Below are positions 1-7,484 of a DNA stretch of 39,335 bases, in pieces (position 1 is the stretch's first letter; each line of letters starts with the position of its first letter). This DNA comes from an uncultured bacterium (GTDB taxonomy: Bacteria > Verrucomicrobiota > Kiritimatiellia > RFP12 > UBA1067), in NCBI GenBank assembly GCA_902779075.1, contig CACZAK010000048.1, forward strand, positions 1 to 39,335, written 5' to 3'. Both the position numbers and the translations under genes were made by a program. The notes below the pieces were generated by a model, which searched no databases, was not told the origin of the DNA, and worked only from the letters and a program-made list of their open reading frames with translations.

Positions 1-1257
1 TACATCAAGGAATACACCGGCGGCCGGAAGCGCGGACAGTTCATTGACGACTACCTCGCGCTTCTCGAAGACTACCGCAGGGCCAATCGAAAGGTGAAGC
101 CCTTCATCTGGACGAAGCTTTCGCCGCTTGCCGAGGGTCAGCGGTTCTACCGTAGCCCGGAGCCTTTCCTTATGCAGGCTGATCTTGAGGCGGTCGCTCA
201 GCTGTGCGAAAGCTTTAATTGGAACAGCGGACACTGTAGCGTTGATATGCAGGAGCCACTACGGGAAAAGATGAACGAAATCTTCGCCCGCGACAAGATA
301 CACCCGAACACCGAAGGCGCACGCGTCATCGCGGAGGCGACTTTCAATGCGCTGATGGATCCTGACAACCGGAGTTGCTGCACGTGCTTTCCAAAGGTCC
401 CGCCTTGTCCGGATTACAAGCGCGCGCACGAATACTGGCTCTGCGCCGGACAGTCCAACATGCAGAAGGGCTGGGGCGAGTTTAACGCGTCGCCCGCCGA
501 AAAGGCGCGCGTCAAGGGCGAGCTGGAGCGGCTTGCGAAGTGCAACATCTGGTTCTGGGATTTCAACGACGGCAAGTGGAACAAGTTGACGACTCAAAAT
601 GCTTTGCGAAAGAGCGCATTCGGCGTTTCCTTCGCGATTCGGCGCGCCGAGGCGACGGGCAAGGCGATTTTCATGCTTTACGTCGCGGCTGGCGGTGCGC
701 CGACGGAATCATTTCTTAGCGAGCAGACGATGTGCGCCATTGGCAAGGACGGCAAGCCGCTTTATCCGCACCTCGCGGCGATTGCGACGAACCGCCACCG
801 TCTTGACCAGAACAAGGACTTCCCGTGCAAGTGGGTTGCGAGGGAATATCCGCGCCGCAGAGGCAACAGGGAAGAGGCATACTGGTGGCCGGTATCGAAG
901 ATGTACGACCATGGGATCAAGCCCATCAAGGATTGTGGAATCAAGGTGCCGGATACGGCGCTTCCTTCGGATTACATTGAAGAGACGCTTCGTGCGGTCG
1001 TCGCCGAGTTGCGGGGTGACCGTAAGATTCCCTTCATCATGATGGGCCTGCCGAAGATGGGGCGGCCGTGGGAGCCGTACCGTGCCGCGCAGAAGAAAGT
1101 GTGCGAAGAGACTGGGGTTATCTATGTCGATACCTTCGGCGCGGGCCTCGGCGATATGCACGATGTGCATCCAAGGGATAAGGTGCCGTTTGCCGAGCTT
1201 GCGATCAAGGCACTGGTGAGACAGCAAGCGTACAACAACAAGGCGGGGGGTGAATGA
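1..1257 (+). CDS. SGNH hydrolase / sialate O-acetylesterase-like protein (5' end outside window)
   Basis: The frame is open from base 1, so the N-terminus lies outside the window. Two esterase parts are visible. The first ends in the SGNH block V catalytic motif (HPNTEGARVIAEA, near base 300). The second begins with the block I motif WLCAGQSNMQ (near 435), the hallmark of the SASA/DUF303 carbohydrate-esterase family that removes O-acetyl groups from sialic acids and other sugars; its closing part has a DxxDVHP-like stretch (near 1165). I infer a tandem or bifunctional glycan deacetylase, probably exported, although the signal region is not visible. The last residues (RQQAYNNKAGGE) are encoded by the first copy of the downstream repeat array, which also supplies the stop codon, so the natural C-terminus was probably near the preceding KALV. 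The nearby Kelch-SSS transporter fits sialic-acid or mucin-glycan use. Confidence 0.75.
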   Translation, partial: YIKEYTGGRKRGQFIDDYLALLEDYRRANRKVKPFIWTKLSPLAEGQRFYRSPEPFLMQADLEAVAQLCESFNWNSGHCSVDMQEPLREKMNEIFARDKIHPNTEGARVIAEATFNALMDPDNRSCCTCFPKVPPCPDYKRAHEYWLCAGQSNMQKGWGEFNASPAEKARVKGELERLAKCNIWFWDFNDGKWNKLTTQNALRKSAFGVSFAIRRAEATGKAIFMLYVAAGGAPTESFLSEQTMCAIGKDGKPLYPHLAAIATNRHRLDQNKDFPCKWVAREYPRRRGNREEAYWWPVSKMYDHGIKPIKDCGIKVPDTALPSDYIEETLRAVVAELRGDRKIPFIMMGLPKMGRPWEPYRAAQKKVCEETGVIYVDTFGAGLGDMHDVHPRDKVPFAELAIKALVRQQAYNNKAGGE

Positions 1258-1462
1258 CAGCAAGCGTACAACAGCAAGGTGGGGGGAGGACAACAAGCGT
1301 ACAACAACAAGGCGTGCAGCCATTGACGCAGCGCGATTGCAAAACTTGTTGTCGTACGCTTGCTGTCACCCCTCCTGACGCCGCCACCCCATCTTGTTGT
1401 AGTACGCTTGCTGTCACCCCTCCTGACGCCGCCACCCCATCTTGTTGTAGTACGCTTGCTGT
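1221..1462. repeat. RAYT 1-associated repeat array 1 (three forward, three inverted copies)
   Basis: A 22-23 bp unit, consensus ACARCAAGCGTACNACARCAAG, occurs forward at 1221-1243, 1257-1279 and 1290-1312, and inverted at 1345-1366, 1393-1414 and 1441-1462. The forward copies are 36 and 33 bp apart, the inverted copies 48 bp apart. Copy 1290-1312, a 32-bp spacer and copy 1345-1366 form a 77-bp head-to-head unit like a REPIN, repeated almost unchanged at 2823-2899. The array ends the upstream esterase gene and precedes the conserved part of the transposase. Confidence 0.9.
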
Positions 1463-1469
1463 CACCCCC

Positions 1470-2954
1470 ATGCACCACAAAGGCCTGCTCGGCTGGCGCT
1501 ACAACTCTCGCTGCAACTACATGATCACCCTTGTCACGGAGCCGCGCACTTCGGTTTTCGGCGAGTTACGCGAATGGGGTGTCGAACGCACCGACGAGGG
1601 CCGCGTTGTCTATGACGTATGGCAAATGATTGAGAAGCGGTTCCCCATGGTACGCGCCACCTACAACGCAATCATGCCTGACCATTTCCACGGCATCATA
1701 TTCATTACCACTGATGGCGAGGTGGGCCTAGACGATGTAGTGGCGTTTTTCGCGGCGGAAGTTGAGCGACGAATCGGACGCCGTGTGTGGTGCGACCTAT
1801 GGCGCGATTCGGTTTGTCTTGCAAAGGGACAGTTGCACAGGCAGATAAACTACGTGCTGAGCAATGCGAAACGCCGGTGGATCAAGGAGAACAACCCCGA
1901 GCTTTTCAGGAAGGTCATGGGCTTTCGCCACTGGCGACTTGATCTCGCGAACGAGACGTTGGCGGGCGTGCCAGAGTTTGACGAACGGTATTTCCGGGGG
2001 GACTCGTTCGGGCGCGAGGATCGCGAATTCTGGGATCTCGAAACTGGGGAAGAGATCGTGAAACCCAGAAAGGCGAATAGAGTCCAGTGGGCATTTGACG
2101 GGGGAAGACAACAAGCGTACAACAGCAAGGTGGGGGGAAGACAGCAAGCGTACGACAACAAGGTGGGGGGGAGACAGCAAGCGTACGACAACAAGGTGTC
2201 TTGCTGTCGTACGCTTGCTGTCACCTCTCCCGACGGCAACCCATCTTGCTGTCGTACGCTTGCTGTCACCCCTCCCCACATCGAATGGACGGCCCTCGGC
2301 AACCCTTTTCTTCTTGACGCACCTCTCCTGATCGCCTTGCAAATCCCTGCGGAGGCGTCGTCTGAATTCGTCGACGACCTTGCCGCCAAGATCGTCACGA
2401 AAGCGGAGCGAGGGGCTGTTGTCGTGGGCACATGGATGTCCCCCGGCGAGCAGACTGTCAAGAAGAGGGTGTTGGAATGTGGCGGAAGCCTTGTACAGCT
2501 GCTCCCCGAGGGGATGGGACGATACTACAAGCCTGGCGGCCGTGATTTCGATCGGTGCGCAGAGGGGCGGATGCTCGTGCTTTCGCCATTCGCGCCACGA
2601 GAGGCTGGCAGGACGCTCGAGAAATGCGACAAGCTGCGTTTCGAGTGGCTGAATTTTGCGGTGCGCGCGATGGGCGATTTGACCATCGGGGGTGCAAGGG
2701 TACAACCAACGGGGCATGGTGAGACAACAAGCGTACAACAGCAAGGTGGTGGTGAGACAACAAGCGTACAACAGCAAGGTGGGGGTGAGACAACAAGCGT
2801 ACAACAGCAAGGCGGGGGTGAGACAACAAGCGTACAACAGCAAGGCGGGGGGCCATTGATGCAGCGCGATTGCAAAACTTGTTGTAGTACGCTTGTTGTC
2901 TCATTCCCAGACGAAAAAGGAAATGAAAGGAATGCAAATGAAAGCAATAAGTAA
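1470..2954 (+). CDS. REP-associated tyrosine transposase (RAYT 1) with C-terminal DprA/Smf-like domain
   Basis: Residues about 1-200 are an IS200-like Y1 transposase domain of the RAYT type: a start like MHHKGLLGWRYNS, the HUH-type metal motif MPDHFHGIIF (near base 1675), and the probable catalytic tyrosine in NYVLSNAKRRW (near 1850). RAYTs bind and nick palindromic REP DNA. Residues about 270-405 resemble a Rossmann-fold DprA/Smf or LOG-like domain (AVVVGTWMSPGE, then GRMLVLSPFAPRE). Between the domains, and again at the C-terminus, the frame runs through the repeat arrays. I chose ATG 1470 because conserved sequence begins there, but the frame is open back to an ATG at 1254 that overlaps the upstream stop. 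The 3' end overlaps the next gene's start. It could instead be two genes split by array 2; I see no convincing internal start. Confidence 0.8.
   Translation: MHHKGLLGWRYNSRCNYMITLVTEPRTSVFGELREWGVERTDEGRVVYDVWQMIEKRFPMVRATYNAIMPDHFHGIIFITTDGEVGLDDVVAFFAAEVERRIGRRVWCDLWRDSVCLAKGQLHRQINYVLSNAKRRWIKENNPELFRKVMGFRHWRLDLANETLAGVPEFDERYFRGDSFGREDREFWDLETGEEIVKPRKANRVQWAFDGGRQQAYNSKVGGRQQAYDNKVGGRQQAYDNKVSCCRTLAVTSPDGNPSCCRTLAVTPPHIEWTALGNPFLLDAPLLIALQIPAEASSEFVDDLAAKIVTKAERGAVVVGTWMSPGEQTVKKRVLECGGSLVQLLPEGMGRYYKPGGRDFDRCAEGRMLVLSPFAPREAGRTLEKCDKLRFEWLNFAVRAMGDLTIGGARVQPTGHGETTSVQQQGGGETTSVQQQGGGETTSVQQQGGGETTSVQQQGGGPLMQRDCKTCCSTLVVSFPDEKGNERNANESNK
2108..2266. repeat. RAYT 1-associated repeat array 2, inside the transposase gene
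   Basis: Three forward copies (2108-2130, 2141-2163, 2174-2196; period 33 bp) are followed at once by two inverted copies (2200-2221, 2245-2266). The array sits in frame between the transposase and DprA-like domains and is read as GRQQAYDNKVG-type peptides, then CCRTLAVT-type peptides. The 33-bp period and the absence of stops keep the frame open. The central spacer of arrays 1 and 3 is missing here. Confidence 0.9.
2724..2899. repeat. RAYT 1-associated repeat array 3 (four forward, one inverted copy)
   Basis: Forward copies lie at 2724-2746, 2757-2779, 2790-2812 and 2823-2845 with an exact 33-bp period. One inverted copy lies at 2878-2899. The spacer 2846-2877 shares a 26-bp core with the spacer of array 1 (1313-1344), differing at one base in CCATTGAYGCAGCGCGATTG and matching in the following CAAAA. 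The array encodes the repetitive C-terminal tail of the transposase and stops about 25 bp before the Kelch-SSS gene's ribosome binding site. Confidence 0.9.
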
Positions 2955-3230
2955 GGTAATCGCTACGATTACAGGAAGCCTCTGCGCTGTAGTGACGGCG
3001 GTGGCGTCGCCCGTGGCGGTGGATTGGAAGGCGGGCGAGACCGCGCCCGCGAAGGTCGCGCGGCCTTTCGCGGGTTTTCTGCCGGATGGGCGGTTTGTGG
3101 TTGCTGGCGGCAGCGATTTCGTTGATGGGAAGAAGGTTTACCGCTCTGGCATCTATGCCCGAGAGTTGGACGGCAAGTGGTCGAAGGTCGGCGAACTGCC
3201 GCATGGATTTTTTGTGCGGGCGGCGTGAGC

Positions 3231-3251
3231 GGCGGTCGCGGGGCGACCGCC
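3231..3251. repeat. Palindrome family A, copy 1
   Basis: A perfect 9-bp stem (GGCGGTCGC / GCGACCGCC) with a GGG loop, followed by CTACCGG. It lies inside the Kelch-coding region and is read in frame in the downstream part as roughly SGGRGATALP. The same stem with a GTG loop recurs at 10979-10999, also inside a gene. Confidence 0.85.
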
Positions 3252-3629
3252 CTACCGGTTGCTGATGCGTTTTTACTGACGCTCGAAGACGGTGCGTCCC
3301 GCGTCTCGCTTCTCACGTCATTGCCGCTCCTGCCGGAGCCGGTTTCCATGGGCGCGGTGGCGGCCGATGGCACGAAGGTGTACGTGGTGGCGCAGAAAAA
3401 GGTGTGGTCTCTTGATGTTGCCAAGGCGCTAGATGCAGATCCGGCGATTCGCAAGTCGGCTGAATGGTCTGCTGTCGCCGAGCTGCCTGGGCCTGCACGT
3501 TCGCAGATGGTTGCGGCAATCCAGAACGGCGACCAGAAGGAAAAGCTGCTTGTGGTTTATGGTGGTTTCGATGCCGCAACGAAGCAACCGCTCCACGATG
3601 GCTACGCGCTGGTGCTTTCAGAGGTGGGG

Positions 3630-3665
3630 AAATCCGGAATATCCGGAAAATCCGGAAAGTCCGGG
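3630..3665 (+). repeat. Four tandem 9-bp repeats inside the Kelch domain
   Basis: Units AAATCCGGA, ATATCCGGA, AAATCCGGA and AAGTCCGGG follow one another and encode KSG/ISG triplets in a Kelch loop. The unit length keeps the frame, so copy number could vary without breaking the protein. Confidence 0.85.
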
Positions 3666-5561
3666 AGCCTCTGGCGCACGCTTGCGCCGTTGCCAGAGGG
3701 CGTGACCACCATCGGTGCGGCGTTTCTGCCGAGCGGGCACCAGCACATTCTTCTCGTGGGGGGCTTTGGCGAGAAGGGCTGGATCGACCGCGCGATCAAC
3801 GGCTCGACCGAAACCGACCCCGTGAAGCTCGGCTGGCAGCGCAAGATCCTCGCCTACAACTGCGTGACCGATGCCTGGTGCGAATACGGTGAGATTGCGC
3901 CTGGGGATAGTCCCCGCTGCGGCGCGGCGGCGGGTATCAAACCTGGCAAGACGCCGGAGCAGTACACGCTCATCCTCGCTGGCGGTGAAGTCGCGCCGAT
4001 GAAACGCACTGACGCCGTTTCTGTCGCAAGCTTCAAGAAAACCGGCAAGTTCGGCGCGACGGCGTGGGCGGTCGTCGGCGTGTATGCGCTCCTGATGGTC
4101 GCGATGGCCGTCTATTTCATCCGCAAGAAGAAGGACGAAAACGACTACTTCCGCGGCGGCAACCGCATTCCGTGGTACGTCGCCGGAATGTCCATATTCG
4201 CGACGATGCTTTCGTCGATCACGTTCATCGCAATACCTACACAGGCGTATCTCCAGGACTGGCGCTATTTTGTAATGGCGTTCTTCATCATCGGCATGGC
4301 GCCTGTGGCGATCTACTACTACCTGCCGTTCTTCTGTCGCCTTGGAATAACATCAGCCTACGAATACCTCGAGAAGCGCTTCAACCTCGGCGTGCGGCTC
4401 TTTGGATCGGCGGCGTTCGTCGTGTTCATGGTGTGCCGCGTCGCGGTCGTGACGCTCCTCCCCGCAATCGCGCTCAACGCCGTCACGGGAATCTCCATCG
4501 ACGCCTGCATCCTCATCTGCGGCATTCTCACGATGATCTACTGTTCGCTTGGTGGTCTGGAGGCCGTCATCTGGAGCGACTTCGTGCAGGGAATCGTCCT
4601 GATGGGCGGGGCGGTCTCGGTGCTCGTGCTGCTCATCCTCAAGACCGGACCCGACGGCGCGCATTTCTCGACGTTCTGGAACGTCGCCACCTCGTGCGAG
4701 AAGACGCGGATGTGGGACTTCCGCCTCCTCTTCACGCAGCCCGTCTTCTGGGTCGTCGCGGTGCAGGGGCTCATCTCCAACCTCTCCAGCTACACGAGCG
4801 ACCAGTGCGTGATCCAGCGCTACATCGCGACGCCCGACGAGAACGCGACGAAGCGCTCCCTGTGGTTCAACGGTTGCATGAGCGTTTTTGCGCAGATCGT
4901 GTTCTACGGAATTGGTACGGCGCTCTTCGCGTTCTACCACACGAACCCGACGGCGATGGACGTCACGATGCCCAAGGGCGACTCGGTTCTCCCGATCTTC
5001 ATGGCCACGGAGATGCCGCCGTGGCTCGCGGGCCTCGTGATCGCGGCCGTGTTCGCGGCGACGATCTCCACGCTTTCGGCGAACCTCAGCTCCGCCTCGA
5101 CGGCAGTCGTCACCGACTTCATCAAGCGCTTCAAGCCCAACATCCCCGGCAAGGCTCAGATCCGCTGCGGACAGGTCTGCACCTACGTGGTGGGCGTGGT
5201 GGGCATCTTCGCGGCGCTCACGCTCGCGCGCATGGAGTCGAGCGCGCTCTTCGACAACTTCAACAAGTACATCGCGATGCTCACGGCGGGTCTGACGGGG
5301 CTCTTCTTCATGGGCGTGTTCATCCCGCGCATCAAGGGTGTCGCGGCGGTGCTCGGGCTTGCGGCGAACTACTTCGTGTGCTTCAGCTGCGAGATTCTGC
5401 ACTGCGACGTGTTCGGGCTCAAGTTCCACCCGTTCCTCCTCGGCGGCATCGGACTCGTCGTGTGCGTGGCAGTCGCATACATCGCGTCGTTCCTCCTTCG
5501 CGAAAAGGGGCGCGACCTTGCAGGTCTCACATTGAAGACGCTTAAGAAGCCCAGTGGCTCT

Positions 5562-5581
5562 GTGCGCTGACGCACGGTTTT
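5562..5581 (+). terminator. Short rho-independent-like terminator of the Kelch-SSS gene
   Basis: Stem GTGCG / CGCAC with loop CTGA, followed by GGTTTT. The loop contains the TGA stop codon of the transporter gene, and the T run abuts the -10 box of the next promoter. The stem is short, so termination may be partial. Confidence 0.5.
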
Positions 5582-5589
5582 GGTATAAT
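5581..5589 (+). promoter_or_regulatory. Extended -10 promoter for the UDP-sugar pyrophosphorylase gene
   Basis: TGGTATAAT is a perfect extended -10 element (TGN plus TATAAT), 43 bp before the start codon. The -35 position (about 5561) matches the consensus poorly, as is normal for extended -10 promoters. The same nine bases occur before the AbiE genes (14125) and lacZ (19731). Confidence 0.7.
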
Positions 5590-5631
5590 ATCCAACGATT
5601 TCCAACGAACCACGAACCACGGAAGGTCAAA

Positions 5632-6978
5632 ATGACATACGAACAAGCCAAGGCGGCATTGGAGAAGAACGGGCAGGGCCATGTCCTGCAGTTCTGGAAG
5701 AAACTCTCTGCGGCGGAACGCAAGGCGCTCCTCGCGCAGGTCGAGACGATCGACTTCAAGGAACTGGCGCGCTGCAAGGCGATGCTGTCCGGCGAAGGCG
5801 CGGCGTCCGCGAAGAAGGGCAAGCCCACGGCCCCGAAAGTGCACGAGCTGAAGGGCGCGGCCCTGAAGCGCGCGGTCGAGGCCGGCGAGAAGGAACTCGC
5901 CGCCGGACACGTCGGCGTGCTGCTCGTCGCGGGCGGACAGGGTTCGCGTCTCGGCTTCGACGGACCAAAGGGCGCGTACTCGATCGGCCCTGTCACGGGC
6001 GCGTCGCTCTTCTACTTCCACGCGCGCAAGATCCTCGCGCTCACCCTCCGCTACAAGACGCCCATCCCGTTCTACGTGATGACGAGCGCAGCGAACTACG
6101 CCGCCACGGTGGCGCACTTCGAGGAGAACGACTACTTCGGTCTTGACCCGGCGGACGTGATCTTCTTCAAGCAGGGCATGTGGCCCGGCATGACGCCCGA
6201 CGGCAAGATCTTCCTCGACGCCCCCGGACGCATCTTCATGAGCCCCGACGGACACGGCGGCATGATCGCCGCCCTCAAGGCGAACGGCTGCTTCGACAAC
6301 ATGCGCGCGCGTGGCGTGAAGACGCTCTTCTACTTCCAGGTGGACAACCCGCTCGTGGAGATCGCCGATCCCGCGTTCATCGGTCTCCACACGCTCGAGA
6401 AGAGCCAGTACTCCCTCAAGCTCACCGCCAAGCGCGAGCCCACCGAGGGCCTCGGCATGGTCGTGAAGCGTGACGGGCACTTCGATATGATCGAGTACAC
6501 GGAGATGACGGACGAGATGAACAACCGCCGTCGTGCGGACGGCGAGCTCTACTTCAAGTACGGCTCCCCCGCGATCCACGTGTTCGACCGTGCCTTCCTC
6601 GAGAAGGAGGCCGCGAAGGCGATGCCCCTCCACCTCGCGCACAAGAAGATTCCGTGCGTGGACGCCTTCGGCAAGGTCGTGAAGCCGACGGAGCCGAACG
6701 GCTACAAGTTCGAGAAGTTCATCTTCGACGCGCTGGCGGATGCGAAGGGTGTTTCGTGCCTCGCGTTCGACCGCCGCGAGGAGTTCTCGCCCGTCAAGAA
6801 CGCGGAGGGCAAGGACTCCCCCGCGACGTGTCAGGCCGACCTTCAGGCGAAGTGGCGTCGCCAGCTCGCCGAAGCGGGCGTGACCGTGGCCGAGGGCGTG
6901 CCGGTGGAGATCGACCCTGTCTACGCGCTCGACGCGCGTGACCTCGCCTCGACCGGCCTGCTCCTCCAGGGATGCTGA
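5632..6978 (+). CDS. UDP-N-acetylglucosamine/UDP-sugar pyrophosphorylase (UDPGP family)
   Basis: This 448-residue protein belongs to the eukaryote-like UDPGP nucleotidyltransferase family, which joins UTP and a sugar 1-phosphate (GlcNAc-1-P, GalNAc-1-P or Glc-1-P) to give the UDP-sugar and pyrophosphate. The nucleotide-binding signature LLVAGGQGSRLGFDGPKGAY lies near residue 105. Other family features are SPDGHGGMIAAL (near 205), the metal/substrate motif FQVDNPLV (near 238) and KREPTEGLGMVV (near 270). The length is typical of bacterial and plant UAP/USP-like enzymes; the exact sugar cannot be told from sequence. ATG 5632 follows the GGAAGGTC ribosome-binding stretch, and the hydrophilic N-terminus indicates a cytoplasmic enzyme feeding cell-wall or polysaccharide synthesis. 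The broken deaminase gene starts one base after the stop, so the two formed an operon. Confidence 0.88.
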   Translation: MTYEQAKAALEKNGQGHVLQFWKKLSAAERKALLAQVETIDFKELARCKAMLSGEGAASAKKGKPTAPKVHELKGAALKRAVEAGEKELAAGHVGVLLVAGGQGSRLGFDGPKGAYSIGPVTGASLFYFHARKILALTLRYKTPIPFYVMTSAANYAATVAHFEENDYFGLDPADVIFFKQGMWPGMTPDGKIFLDAPGRIFMSPDGHGGMIAALKANGCFDNMRARGVKTLFYFQVDNPLVEIADPAFIGLHTLEKSQYSLKLTAKREPTEGLGMVVKRDGHFDMIEYTEMTDEMNNRRRADGELYFKYGSPAIHVFDRAFLEKEAAKAMPLHLAHKKIPCVDAFGKVVKPTEPNGYKFEKFIFDALADAKGVSCLAFDRREEFSPVKNAEGKDSPATCQADLQAKWRRQLAEAGVTVAEGVPVEIDPVYALDARDLASTGLLLQGC

Positions 6979-6979
6979 C

Positions 6980-7415
6980 ATGAAGCGGAAGTCGAAGAAC
7001 GACACGCGCCCCGGCTGGGACGAGTACTTCATGGAGATCGCCCAGGTGGTCGCCAAGCGGTCGAACTGCTCGCGCCGGAAGGTGGCGGCGGTGATCACGA
7101 AGGAGAACCACCGGGGGGTGTCCGCGCTGCGCGGGCAAGACGCCTAGCGGCAAGGGCCTCGACGAGTGCCTCTGCGTACACGCCGAGCAGAACGCGATCT
7201 GCCAGGCCGCACGCTACGGCGTGAACGTGAGCGGCGGCACGATCTACATCACCCTCTCGCCCTGTCTCACGTGCGCGAAGCTCATCATCAACTCCGGCAT
7301 CTCGGAAGTGGTGTACGGCGGCGACTATACGGCGTTCCTCGACACGGTGAAGGAGATGTTCCGCCAGGCCGGCGTGAAGTGCCGCAGTTTCGCCCTGAAG
7401 GAACCGGCGCAGTGA
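6980..7415 (+). pseudogene. dCMP deaminase with internal deletion and frameshift
   Basis: The start (MKRKSKNDTRPGWDEYFMEI) and end match deoxycytidylate deaminase, the zinc enzyme turning dCMP into dUMP for thymidylate synthesis. The zinc/catalytic motifs VHAEQNAI (near 7178) and PCLTCAK (near 7260) are intact. The first frame runs KVAAVITKENHRGV and stops at 7147. The sequence resumes in another frame as GGCPRCAGKTPSGKGLDECLC, beginning at the G run near 7114. Family members have about 18 further residues here, including a TGYNG substrate-binding motif; only about 4 nt remain where about 57 are expected. That implies a deletion of roughly 53 bp, which shifts the frame. A simple single-base error would not explain the missing motif. 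It follows the pyrophosphorylase gene in an operon. Confidence 0.8.
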
Positions 7416-7484
7416 AGCCAAGCAAAACTCGGCAGAATGACTTGGCAGAATGGGCCGGCGTGCCCGGGGTACATGGAGTGATTT

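Larger units (their letters stand above)
2938..5570 (+). pseudogene. Kelch-type mutarotase/sodium:solute symporter fusion, frame broken near 3205
   Basis: The N-terminus has a signal peptide (MKAISKVIATITGSLCAVVTA) and Kelch-repeat sequence like the NanM/YjhT family, whose members interconvert N-acetylneuraminate anomers. About residue 375 a long SSS-family sodium symporter begins (YFRGGNRIPWYVAGMS, then about a dozen hydrophobic segments to 5570). Such fusions combine an external sugar-binding or mutarotase part with uptake; sialic acid or a related sugar is the likely substrate (inference). The first frame stops at 3228, and the remainder is open in another frame from at least 3177. At the break LPHGF is followed almost at once by IFCAGG, about 12 residues fewer than a Kelch blade should have, so a short deletion beside a T6 run is likely. 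Start ATG 2938 is preceded by GAAAGG seven bases away; ATGs at 2923 and 2932 are alternatives. Confidence 0.75.

Noticed and set aside
1221..2899. CRISPR array
   Set aside because: Repeats occur in both orientations, the intervals between them are themselves repetitive and short, and there are no unique spacers or cas genes.
3195..3228. Programmed -1 frameshift in the Kelch-SSS gene
   Set aside because: The T6 run is not a canonical X XXY YYZ site, and the Kelch blade is also too short at this point, which a frameshift alone would not explain.
4353..5996. Long minus-strand open frame (547 codons) and similar long frames opposite 5542-7098 and 20538-22628
   Set aside because: They are antisense shadows of well-supported genes in GC-rich DNA, arginine/histidine-rich and without family motifs.
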